Source: Verrucomicrobiales bacterium (GTDB lineage Bacteria; Verrucomicrobiota; Verrucomicrobiia; Limisphaerales; UBA9464). From it: a stretch of DNA of 39,048 bases. The stretch covers positions 1 to 39,048 of the forward strand of contig SXSK01000379.1 in the NCBI GenBank assembly GCA_005793375.1, read 5' to 3'. The notes below the pieces were generated by a model. The model was not told the DNA's origin and ran no database searches. It saw nothing but the letters and a program-made list of their open reading frames with translations. This document shows positions 1 to 7,502 of the stretch, one piece after another. Each line of letters opens with the position of its first letter. Position 1 is the stretch's first letter. The position numbers were made by a program, and so were the translations under genes.

Positions 1-290
1 AGAAGCCATGCGCTTACTTTCAAGCGTGGCCATTGTGAAAAATCAGCCGAGTTCTCAATATCCCGCCTGCCTATTGTTCTTCCGCGGGTCCATCCTTCAA
101 CCAATCCGGCCAAACCACTTTTCTTGAAACTGCCCTGGCTATCAGATGGAATCGTCTTTTCATTGTTGCGAACATCCGGCTTGCTCAAAGGGGTGGGGGG
201 CAGGGCGGTAAACTCCAGGCACCTTGGCACTGCTGGCCGCAACCACGGTTCCTGTCGGCCGCTCGGACTCCCGCACCCTGAATTAGGAGG
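1..290. other. No supported gene at left edge
   Basis: I see no convincing gene here. A short plus-strand frame open from the left edge ends with TGA near position 127, and could be the tail of a gene outside the window, but it has no recognisable motif. No terminator hairpin with a T-run was seen for the PEP-CTERM gene that ends at 291 on the minus strand. Confidence 0.4.
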
Positions 291-998
291 TCATTGCCCC
301 TTCACATGACTCAACCGACGGTTCCTGTGTCTCCATCCCATTCCAACCACCAAGGCTGCGCCCCCCACTCCCAATAGCGCCGACGTCCCTGGTTCTGGCA
401 CAGTCTGGAACCTGATGAATAAGGTGTCGCTATCCACATGGATGGCACCCCCGTTTGACCCATTCTTCGAGGAATCGATCAGCGAAATGCCAACTGTGTA
501 CTCTCCCGGAAGGGTTGTCGTAAAGGTCCGGCCATGGAGGTGACCGAATGGATCCCCCCCGACAGTCCCAGCCCCCGTCGACACATCGCTTAACGCGAAA
601 GTCGTCGTGCCACCCGTGGTACCGGTCTGATAACTCACCGTCGGCGCCGTCGCCCCTTCTTCCCAGAAGCTGAAATAGCCTCCAGCAGGACCTTGTACCG
701 AGGCAATTCGCGCTTCCAGGAAGGATCCAGGTGCGCTCGCTCCAGCCGCAGGCCCGCCGTTCGCCACCGTGGTCGGTAATGCCGTGAGGGTGATACTACC
801 TTGGTAAAACCCCGAATAAGTGCCCGAGCTTTGCGCCGTCATCGCTTTCGCGTAACCGGATTGCTCCGCAAAGATTGACCCGTTGATGAATGCTAGTTTA
901 TCGCCCTGGTTCTGTCCCAAAGCACCCGTATTCAAATGCCCGTGTTGGGCAGACGCCGTCCAGCACAGGCCGGCAGACGCCATCGATAACAATTTCAT
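291..998 (-). CDS. PEP-CTERM sorting-domain surface protein
   Basis: This is a predicted exported protein of 235 residues. I chose the ATG at 998 because it gives a typical signal peptide (MKLLSMASAGLCW...SA); a longer frame to 1031 only adds 11 residues ahead of it. The mature chain would begin QHGHLNTG. The middle is rich in Gly, Thr and Ser and predicts beta structure, with a GHLHGR motif in the second half. The C-terminus is a textbook PEP-CTERM signal: VPEPGTS, then a hydrophobic stretch (LLGVGGAALVVG), then a basic tail (WRHRNRR). In the known family this signal sends the protein to the exosortase system for cell-surface or exopolysaccharide association. No function beyond surface location can be read. 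The several His residues hint at metal binding, which is a guess. Confidence 0.8.
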   Translation of the reverse strand: MKLLSMASAGLCWTASAQHGHLNTGALGQNQGDKLAFINGSIFAEQSGYAKAMTAQSSGTYSGFYQGSITLTALPTTVANGGPAAGASAPGSFLEARIASVQGPAGGYFSFWEEGATAPTVSYQTGTTGGTTTFALSDVSTGAGTVGGDPFGHLHGRTFTTTLPGEYTVGISLIDSSKNGSNGGAIHVDSDTLFIRFQTVPEPGTSALLGVGGAALVVGMGWRHRNRRLSHVKGQ

Positions 999-1051
999 TT
1001 CACGCACGCTAGCCGAAGCAACACGGTGCATTCCTCGGCCTCATCCGTGAA

Positions 1052-1183
1052 CTCTGCCCTCCGTGGTTCCATCGATTTTCTTGGCCAATTGGAAAACCAC
1101 GGAGGTCGCAGAGATCGCGGAGAAGAATGGCATTTCAGAGGGTTCTCAGATGACACCACAGAGGTGGGAGAAGGCGCAGAGGA
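1052..1183. repeat. Inverted repeat plus CACAGAG-like purine repeats
   Basis: An imperfect inverted repeat is visible. The left arm at 1052-1068 (CTCTGCCCTCCGTGGTT) matches the reverse complement of 1095-1113, apart from a two-base insertion. The right arm runs into degenerate purine-rich units at 1097-1124 (CCACGGAG, CGCAGAG, CGCGGAG). A similar block follows at 1154-1183 (CCACAGAG, then CGCAGAG). It lies in the gap between the phosphoesterase gene and the PEP-CTERM gene. This has the look of a dispersed intergenic element rather than coding DNA. Whether it recurs in the genome cannot be seen from one window. Confidence 0.55.
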
Positions 1184-1225
1184 GACGTTGGATTCAATCG
1201 ACCTCATTCTATCGGGGAGCCGCGA

Positions 1226-2677
1226 TCATCGTATGAGATTGGGGACTTCGACTGTTTCCACCCGGATCCGCCAATCGGCGAATGAAGCGGACGGTTCCAA
1301 CACTCCGAACGTCGCAAACCGAAAGTCGTTGCCCTCCCCATAGACACTGTCGGGCGTCACATTCAAGGTCCATACAGATCCCTCGACCAACGCCCGACTC
1401 GCCCCGGTCTCCAGCTTGCCCCCCAATTCAACCACCGTCGCCCCGTCCATTCCTTTGCTGGTGGATTCCTGCCAGTGACGAAAGATCCCTCGGCTCGCCA
1501 CCAAACGGCGCATCATCGGATTGGCCAATCCCGAGTGCTGGTGCGCCCGAATCACCGCCCGAACTTTCTGTGGGCCTCCCGAAGCCTGCTTCAAGAGGAA
1601 TTCAACCGCCGGGCGCCCGTAGACGAACGCGCGATCCGGATTGATCGCAAAACCCGGTTCATCGCCATAGACCGTGAAGTCATTCCACATGAACCCAATC
1701 GTACTGGGGGTCGTAGGGGCTGTGGGAATAAAATCCCGGAAGGCCCGCTTGGAATCCGCCAGCGATCCACCATCCGTTTTCAGCCAGTCGGGGTGCGCCT
1801 TCAAAAAACTCTCCTGCCCCAAGGCGCCCAATAATTGGAAGCGATTCGTGCCGCCCGCCGATAACAACGACTGCGGCGAATACCCCGGTTCCATGCCGCC
1901 ATGGCAGAGCTGAACGAAGTCTGTCCCGTTACCAAGATAGATCACCACGGGCAAAAAATCATAGGCTCGAAGAATTCGAACCGGATTGAACGTGCGCCCA
2001 TACTTAGCCCGGCCCTCCGCCAGGAACCCATAACGCGACACCAAACTCACGTCTTCATGATTACCTCGACCCAAATGCACCCGGGTCGGATTGGCATTCT
2101 TCAGCCGCATCAAGGTGTATAAAACTTCGATCCCATACAGCCCGCGATCGGTGTAATCCCCCAGGAATATCACATGCAGTGCCGGGTCCACGATCCGAAA
2201 GCCTTCGAGCCACTTCTGGTCGTTCCATCGATCAATCACCGCGAGCAACGATCGGACATCTCCGTGGAGATCGCCCTGCAGAATGACTCGCGATCCTGCC
2301 GGCAGCACCAACTTTTGCGCGAACGGCTCAAATGGGATCTCTGGCGGGAGAAACCAACCTTTACTCACATCAAAGAAGGTTTCGCGTTTGGGCCCGATTC
2401 CCACCCAATTCGCAGTCGCAGACATCGGCCCGTTCGTGGCAACCGCATAAAACTGCTGCAAATTCGCATCCAACTCCCCAAAACTTGCCAGCGGCAACAA
2501 CTCTTTCGGCGGAAGTCGTCCACCTAGAGTTCTATTGGGTGGCAATTTGGCACACGCGGCCCGCCACTCGGTATAGGTTGGCTCTGCCCCCAATCCACAG
2601 CTCAACGAAAAGCCAACGAGCCAAAGGAGTAGCCATCGAAACCGGGATAGAAGCTGGGCGCAGAATCGCATCGCCAT
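1226..2677 (-). CDS. Exported PPP-type metallophosphoesterase
   Basis: This is a predicted phosphatase of the calcineurin-like fold, closest in motif pattern to the PPP (PP1/PP2A-like) group, 483 residues from the ATG at 2677. The N-terminus is a basic then hydrophobic signal sequence (RWLLLWLVGFSLSCGLGA), so it should act outside the cytoplasm. The dinuclear metal-site motifs occur in the family order: GDLHGD (residues 135-140), GDYTDRG (173-179), GRGNHE (203-208), CHGG (258-261) and RAHQH (377-381). All metal ligands look intact. The last 90 or so residues form an extra predicted beta-rich region. The ATG at 2671 is an equally possible start, and no strong ribosome site separates them. The gene follows the PQQ-like propeller gene on the same strand by 136 bp. 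Substrate unknown: protein phosphate or a small phosphoester are both possible. Confidence 0.8.
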   Translation of the reverse strand: MAMRFCAQLLSRFRWLLLWLVGFSLSCGLGAEPTYTEWRAACAKLPPNRTLGGRLPPKELLPLASFGELDANLQQFYAVATNGPMSATANWVGIGPKRETFFDVSKGWFLPPEIPFEPFAQKLVLPAGSRVILQGDLHGDVRSLLAVIDRWNDQKWLEGFRIVDPALHVIFLGDYTDRGLYGIEVLYTLMRLKNANPTRVHLGRGNHEDVSLVSRYGFLAEGRAKYGRTFNPVRILRAYDFLPVVIYLGNGTDFVQLCHGGMEPGYSPQSLLSAGGTNRFQLLGALGQESFLKAHPDWLKTDGGSLADSKRAFRDFIPTAPTTPSTIGFMWNDFTVYGDEPGFAINPDRAFVYGRPAVEFLLKQASGGPQKVRAVIRAHQHSGLANPMMRRLVASRGIFRHWQESTSKGMDGATVVELGGKLETGASRALVEGSVWTLNVTPDSVYGEGNDFRFATFGVLEPSASFADWRIRVETVEVPNLIR

Positions 2678-2813
2678 CACCGTGCCACACCGAATGGCCG
2701 ATGACCAGCTCGTCGAATCCAGCAATTCTCACGGTGAAGTCGAACCGTTTAAGGGCGGAACTCCGAACGTCCCACAGCCGGCAATTCAACCGCGGGCAAC
2801 CCTCTGGCCGGCA

Positions 2814-4166
2814 TTACTTGGCGGCTGCAAGATCAAAACACACCATTTCTCGATCATTCCGCAGGTAAACCCGTCGATTCGCAAATGCCGGATGACTCCA
2901 GACAACGGGTCGGCCCGGATCGTGATTGATCGCGTCAATCACGTGCGATCGACCCACTTCCTCGTATCCCTTGGGAGACAAGCGCGCGATGATCAAGTCC
3001 CCTTTTTCGTTGAGTAGAAAGAATCGCGATCCGTTCTTGATCACAAAGCAATTCCCCCAACGTTCCGCTTTGCCACCCGTCGGTTCGAAGGTTTCCCACA
3101 GCCGCTCTCCCGCGTCCAAACGGACACAGCGAAACTGCCCATAGCTGCACGGCCCGTAGGCATGACCGTCTTCGACCCAGGGCGTCGCCATGGTTGAGTT
3201 CAAGTGCGCCGTGTCTCGTTCGCTTTGTTTGGCGGTCTTCCATGCCACCACCGGAACGTCACGGCGGCCCTCAAATCGCAACCGCATTGACCCATTGTAA
3301 AAGCAGGTCAGAAAGAGCCCATCCTCCAAAAGTCTCGGGGTCGCAATCGCCATTCCATAGTTCAGTTTCCAGGGTTCCGTCCACAACACCCGCCCCGTTT
3401 CCGGATCCAACCCGTTGACCGCTTCCGCATGCCACACGATCAACTGCCGACGCCCGCCCAACTCGTAGATCATCGGCGGACAATACCCTGGCTCTTTCGC
3501 TGACAAGGCTTTCCACAATTCACGCCCTGTGTCTTTATCAAAGGCCACCACCACACTTCCCTCCCCGCCCACCACACAGATCAACCGGTTGCCGTCGAGC
3601 AACGGATGGGCCGAAACACCCCACGTCGGAACCTTGAAACCATAGTCAGCAACCAAATCACGAGCCCAGATCACTCGCCCATCCGATGACTCCTGACTGG
3701 CGAGATGTCCCATCGTACCCAAGGAATAGACTCGTCCCTCGGAAACCACCGGCGTGGTTCGAGGTCCCGCAGTATAACTGACCGTATAGGGCGCATCGTA
3801 CTGCCGAGCCCAGACGATTTTGCCGGTCCGCGCATCCAGGCATAGTACCCGCTCAGCTCCCGGAATCGTCGAAGCGTCGAAGGCGCTCTTGGGGCGGGCG
3901 GTTCCTTCGGGGACAATTCGATCCATGACATAGACGCGGTCTTTGACCACCGCCGGGCCCGAGTATCCCGCCCCCAAGTCGGTCCGCCAAACACGCGTCG
4001 GGCCACCTTGCGGGAACGTCTCGATGATTCCAGATTCGCGCCAATGCCCATCCCGTGTAGGTCCCAACCATTGCGGCCAATCGTCGGCGCAGACAAATAA
4101 TTCATGCCCGAGCCAACTCAAACCGAACCAGACCAGCTTAAACCAAAGGGGGTAACGTTTGCCCAT
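2814..4166 (-). CDS. PQQ-like beta-propeller protein, exported
   Basis: This 450-residue protein carries repeated blades of the PQQ-binding-like (quinoprotein/BamB-like) propeller. Examples are blades with 'VLCLDARTGKIVWA', 'VVAFDKDTGRELWK' and 'VNGLDPETGRVLWT'. The N-terminus (residues 1-27, ending in a hydrophobic stretch before CADDWPQWLGP) is a likely signal peptide. The 'DWPQWLGPTRDG' opening is typical of the exported propeller proteins abundant in Planctomycetes and Verrucomicrobia. No catalytic PQQ-dehydrogenase residues or heme motif were noticed, so cofactor binding is doubtful and a scaffold or binding role is as likely. A second member of the family lies at 26713-28017. The strong terminator at 4205-4231 separates it from the FKBP gene, so it should have its own promoter. 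Its ATG at 4166 is the only good start. Confidence 0.8.
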   Translation of the reverse strand: MGKRYPLWFKLVWFGLSWLGHELFVCADDWPQWLGPTRDGHWRESGIIETFPQGGPTRVWRTDLGAGYSGPAVVKDRVYVMDRIVPEGTARPKSAFDASTIPGAERVLCLDARTGKIVWARQYDAPYTVSYTAGPRTTPVVSEGRVYSLGTMGHLASQESSDGRVIWARDLVADYGFKVPTWGVSAHPLLDGNRLICVVGGEGSVVVAFDKDTGRELWKALSAKEPGYCPPMIYELGGRRQLIVWHAEAVNGLDPETGRVLWTEPWKLNYGMAIATPRLLEDGLFLTCFYNGSMRLRFEGRRDVPVVAWKTAKQSERDTAHLNSTMATPWVEDGHAYGPCSYGQFRCVRLDAGERLWETFEPTGGKAERWGNCFVIKNGSRFFLLNEKGDLIIARLSPKGYEEVGRSHVIDAINHDPGRPVVWSHPAFANRRVYLRNDREMVCFDLAAAK

Positions 4167-4204
4167 AGAGCATCCTCGTCACAAACGAATCAAAACTTCG
4201 AACA

Positions 4205-4231
4205 AAAAGGGCGCCGACGAATCGGCGCCCA
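4205..4231 (-). terminator. Intrinsic terminator after FKBP gene
   Basis: A perfect 9-bp stem (4210-4218 with 4223-4231, GGGCGCCGA/TCGGCGCCC) closes a CGAA tetraloop. Read on the minus strand it is followed at once by five T (4209-4205). It lies 50 bp past the stop of the FKBP-type isomerase gene and just ahead of the PQQ-like gene start, so it most likely ends the rdgB/FKBP transcript. Confidence 0.85.
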
Positions 4232-4280
4232 AAACAACTATAGGAATAAAGGAGCGAAGACTTATGACCGTGTCAAACCG

Positions 4281-5195
4281 TCACTTCTTCTCCGGAGAGC
4301 CCTTCTTCTTCGTGTCGGCTTCCTTTTGCAGCTTTTCCAGGTCGCCTGCCTTGATCACTTCGATCTTCTCCCCCTTCTTCAATCCCTCGGCGCTCGGCAC
4401 CTTGATGATGTCGCTCGTCACCACGGGTTGGCCTCCCGCTGCATTCGGAGGGGTCGGTGTCGGCGGAGGCGCCGAAGGCGTCGGGCGGGCACGAAAATCC
4501 ACCAGCTCAACATCAAAATTCAGAACACTGTGACCTGGAATCGACGGATTCCCCCGCTCGCCATATGCCAACTCTGACGGAATCGTCAGCTGCCATTTTG
4601 CTCCCTTTTTCATCATCAACAGAGCCTCAGTCCAACCTTTGATGACGCCCGTCACGGGAAACTCTGCGGGCTTGTTCCGCTTGAAAGAACTGTCGAATTC
4701 GGTTCCGTTCACCAAGGTACCGCGGTAGTGAACGGTGGCAATGTCATTGGTCGTGGGTTGACCACCTTCTCCAGCATTCATGACCTTATATTGGAGACCG
4801 CTGGCGGTAACCTTAACCCCCTCCTTGGCCTTGTTTTCGGCAAGATACTTGGCGCCCTCTTCTTTGCGTCGAGTGTCCCCGATTTCCTTCTGAGCCTTCT
4901 GCCAATTCATCATCGTGGTTCGCATCTCTGCCTCGTCGATCAGCGGTGGCTTGCCCTCGATAGCTCCTTTGATGGCCTTGACGATCTCATCAATGTTCGG
5001 ATCGAAGTCTTGGCGTTTGATGTAATTGCCCATGTTCAACCCAAGCGCATAACTCACCTTGTCTCGTTCGTTCTTGAACGCGGATGGTTTGGCGTCGAGG
5101 ACGGGCTGGGCGGCGGGTTGGGCGGCCGGCTTGACTTGGCCAAGAGCCACGCTCAGACAGCTCGCCATGATTACTGCGAAAGATACCTTTTTCAT
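4281..5195 (-). CDS. FKBP-type peptidyl-prolyl isomerase, exported
   Basis: This is a predicted extracytoplasmic prolyl cis-trans isomerase and folding helper of the Mip/FkpA group, 304 residues. The ATG at 5195 is preferred because it starts a signal peptide (MKKVSFAVIMASCLSVALGQ); the frame runs open to 5252 without adding a sensible N-terminus. Residues about 37-120 form the helical N-terminal dimerisation domain (DKVSYALGLNMGNYIKRQ...). Residues about 132-233 form the FKBP domain, with conserved pieces such as VHYRGTLVNGTEFDSS, GVIKGWTEAL, IPSELAYGERG and LNFDVELVDF. The C-terminal 70 residues are unusual for the family: a Pro-rich linker, then a charged Lys/Glu-rich tail. It follows rdgB by 87 bp on the same strand and ends before a strong terminator. 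Confidence 0.92.
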   Translation of the reverse strand: MKKVSFAVIMASCLSVALGQVKPAAQPAAQPVLDAKPSAFKNERDKVSYALGLNMGNYIKRQDFDPNIDEIVKAIKGAIEGKPPLIDEAEMRTTMMNWQKAQKEIGDTRRKEEGAKYLAENKAKEGVKVTASGLQYKVMNAGEGGQPTTNDIATVHYRGTLVNGTEFDSSFKRNKPAEFPVTGVIKGWTEALLMMKKGAKWQLTIPSELAYGERGNPSIPGHSVLNFDVELVDFRARPTPSAPPPTPTPPNAAGGQPVVTSDIIKVPSAEGLKKGEKIEVIKAGDLEKLQKEADTKKKGSPEKK

Positions 5196-5282
5196 GTGTT
5201 GATCATTGAACCAGGCGCTTTTGCAACATTGCCAGAAAGCGACCAGGAACAAGATGCATTTAACAGTGAATCGGACAGAAGT

Positions 5283-5966
5283 CTAGGCCTGCGAATGCAA
5301 TGACTTGCAAAGCATCGCCAAGGCCTTGGCGCGGTGGCTGATCCGATTCTTCTCAGCCTCACCCAACGCCGCCATGGTCCGATCAAGGCCGGATGGGACA
5401 AAGTGTGGGTCGTATCCAAAGCCACCCGTCCCCCCGGCATTTGCAGCGATTGCTCCGTCGCAAGTCCCTTCAAAAAAGATGGTTTGCGACGCCAGAAAAG
5501 TCTCCAAACCCACGCCCAGAGCTCCTCCATCTGGGGCGCCGCATGGGGTCAACGCCAAGACGCACCGAAACCGCGCTGCCCGGGTCGCTTTGGGGATCGC
5601 TTCCATCAATCGGAGGAGTTTGGCGTTGTTTTCACGATCCGACGAATTTCCTGGCCTCCCATCATCCAACGCGGCAAACCGGGCCGACTGAACACCCGGT
5701 GCCCCCGCCAAAGCCACAACTTCAAGCCCAGAATCATCCGCCAACACGGAAGTGTCCTGAGTGGGGACACATCGATTTTGGCAAAGCCAGAGCGCCAGCG
5801 CGACCGACTTGATCAGCGCGTTGCCCCGGAAGGAATCAGCGGTTTCGTCAGGTTTGGGCGCTCCGGCGAATTCACCCATAGATCGCACACAGTATTCCGG
5901 TCCTAGGATGGCTCGAACCTCCGAAAGCTTGTGGGCATTGGCTGTGGCAAGGACGAACGTGCGCAT
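5283..5966 (-). CDS. rdgB: XTP/dITP pyrophosphatase (RdgB/HAM1)
   Basis: This cytoplasmic house-cleaning enzyme hydrolyses non-canonical purine nucleoside triphosphates (dITP, XTP) to monophosphates, keeping them out of DNA. Its 227 residues are slightly longer than the usual 195-205. Family features seen are the N-terminal substrate-binding loop (LATANAHKLSEVRAIL), the metal and catalytic motif DTSVLADDSGLEVVALAGAPGVQSARFA, the central GGTGGFGYDPHFVP and the late ISHRAKAL. All expected acidic residues are present. The extra length is mostly two insertions, one before the DDSGL motif (LWLCQNRCVPTQ) and one in the RCVLALTPCGAPDGG region. The ATG at 5966 starts directly at the family's N-terminus. 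It is divergent from the membrane-protein gene at 6066, sharing a 99-bp promoter region. Confidence 0.95.
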   Translation of the reverse strand: MRTFVLATANAHKLSEVRAILGPEYCVRSMGEFAGAPKPDETADSFRGNALIKSVALALWLCQNRCVPTQDTSVLADDSGLEVVALAGAPGVQSARFAALDDGRPGNSSDRENNAKLLRLMEAIPKATRAARFRCVLALTPCGAPDGGALGVGLETFLASQTIFFEGTCDGAIAANAGGTGGFGYDPHFVPSGLDRTMAALGEAEKNRISHRAKALAMLCKSLHSQA

Positions 5967-6065
5967 GGCGACTCCAACCTGGGGTAATTCGATAAAATTT
6001 CAAAAGCATTTGCCATTGAACTCCACGAACTTCCCGCCAAGCCTCGACCCCATAGTTTTAAGCGC

Positions 6066-6797
6066 ATGCCCCCCACCCCATCTAGCCCAATCGTCGCCAA
6101 GAAAGAAAACCTTTGGATCAACCTCATCTGCAACGCCATCTTGCCCGGGTTCCTGCTGGAGAGATTGAGTAAAGAGGCCATGTTAGGGCCAGTTTGGGGC
6201 TTGGTGGTCGCGCTGACTCTCCCAATTGGTTACGGCATCTACGACCTCATTTCCCGACGCAAATGGAACATGCTCTCCATCCTTGGATTCGTCAGCATCC
6301 TCACGACGGGCGCCTTGGGACTGATGAAGACCAACGCGTTTTGGTTTGCTGTGAAAGAGGCGGCTTTCCCGCTGATCATCGGATTGGCCATCCCTGTCAC
6401 CCTCAAGACCCGCCAACCACTAGTCCGAACCATGCTCTACAACGATCAAGTCATCGATACGACCAAAGTTCAGCACGCATTGGATGCCCGGGGAAATGCA
6501 ATTGCGTTTGAACGACTTCTCTCTAAGGCCTCCTGGATGCTGGCCGCGGCCTTTGGAATGAGTGCCATCCTCAATTTCGGCTTGGCTCGCTGGCTCCTTA
6601 CCGCGGAACCAGCGACCCCCGAATTTAATGCTCAGCTGGGGAAGATGAACTGGCTTTCGTGGCCGGTAATCGTTCTGCCGATGATGGCGATGATGGTTTA
6701 CGCCCTTTTTGATCTTTTGAAGGGGGTGGAGCGCCTGACGGGGTTGAAGGCCGAGGAGGTTTTTCATCAACCGCCCCCGAAAAACCAAAACGCTTGA
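6066..6797 (+). CDS. VC0807-like multi-pass membrane protein
   Basis: This is a predicted inner-membrane protein of 243 residues with about five to six hydrophobic helices (near residues 20-35, 41-62, 70-88, 95-112, 155-178 and 195-217). The pattern LPIGYGIYDLISRRKWNMLSILG followed by LTTGALGLM resembles the VC0807 family, which is distantly related to septation protein A. That assignment is from memory of the family pattern and is moderate. No transport or catalytic residues can be named. The ATG at 6066 lies 99 bp from the divergent rdgB start. The last 173 bases overlap the 3' end of the oppositely oriented pseudouridine synthase gene, so the two may interfere at the RNA level. Confidence 0.7.
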   Translation: MPPTPSSPIVAKKENLWINLICNAILPGFLLERLSKEAMLGPVWGLVVALTLPIGYGIYDLISRRKWNMLSILGFVSILTTGALGLMKTNAFWFAVKEAAFPLIIGLAIPVTLKTRQPLVRTMLYNDQVIDTTKVQHALDARGNAIAFERLLSKASWMLAAAFGMSAILNFGLARWLLTAEPATPEFNAQLGKMNWLSWPVIVLPMMAMMVYALFDLLKGVERLTGLKAEEVFHQPPPKNQNA

Positions 6798-7485
6798 GGA
6801 ACTCCTCCATGGGCGCGCGGATTCGAATCACCCGCTGCGTGAATGGATCTTTGTAGCTCAGTCCCACCGCACGGAGTGCCAGCATGCCGTCCGGCTCCGG
6901 CCGTCCATACAAAGCATCACCAACCACCGGGTACCCCGAAGCCAGGAGGTGCAACCGAATTTGGTGGGTTCGACCCGTTCTAGGCGCCGCTTCAATCAAT
7001 GCGCGGCCTTCAGACTGGGCCAGCACCTTGAATTCCGTAAACGCATCTTTTCCCAATCGGCGATCGACATGGTGTTTCCCATGTTGCGTCGGATGCGGCG
7101 CCAACGGTTCGTCACAAGCCCACTCCGTTCGAGTCGGAGCCCCTTCAACGACCGCCACATACCGCTTGGTCACACCTCGATCCGAAAACAATTTCGAATA
7201 CGGCCCCACCCCTCCAGCACTCTTAACCCCTAACAAGATGCCCGTCGTCGGGAGATCCAATCGATGCACAAACCGCAAGAATTTCAAGTTGCGACAACGT
7301 GCCCAAAACCAACCCCGCTGAATGCCTTCGCGCACCCCCAACTGCAATTGCTGGAGGGTCGGCGCATCGTCCCCAGCCTCCACCACCCAGCCAGGTGGCT
7401 TATCGATGGCCAGAACTGACCGGTCTTCATAAAGAATCGCAACGCACTCCCCACCCGGGAGTTCAATGTAATCCGTTTTTGCCAC
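6625..7485 (-). CDS. RluA-family RNA pseudouridine synthase
   Basis: This enzyme converts specific uridines in rRNA or tRNA to pseudouridine. It has 286 residues with a GTG start at 7485. The catalytic motif is intact: HRLDLPTTGILL, with the active-site Asp in HRLD. The supporting motifs AVVEGAP, RTGRTHQIRLHLLASGYPVVGDALYG and a late LSYKDPFTQ are also present. It lacks an N-terminal S4 domain, so it is of the short RluA/RluC-like catalytic type, and the target site cannot be told from sequence. The fold ends near the APMEEFLKRFG segment. The last ~55 residues are a low-complexity Pro/Ser/Lys tail encoded antisense to the VC0807-like gene, a possible recent extension after loss of an earlier stop. 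It sits 17 bp downstream of nuoN's stop on the far side of the complex I locus. Confidence 0.9.
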   Translation of the reverse strand: MAKTDYIELPGGECVAILYEDRSVLAIDKPPGWVVEAGDDAPTLQQLQLGVREGIQRGWFWARCRNLKFLRFVHRLDLPTTGILLGVKSAGGVGPYSKLFSDRGVTKRYVAVVEGAPTRTEWACDEPLAPHPTQHGKHHVDRRLGKDAFTEFKVLAQSEGRALIEAAPRTGRTHQIRLHLLASGYPVVGDALYGRPEPDGMLALRAVGLSYKDPFTQRVIRIRAPMEEFLKRFGFSGAVDEKPPRPSTPSGAPPPSKDQKGRKPSSPSSAERLPATKASSSSPAEH

Positions 7486-7502
7486 GATGAATCAGGGACG
7501 AA

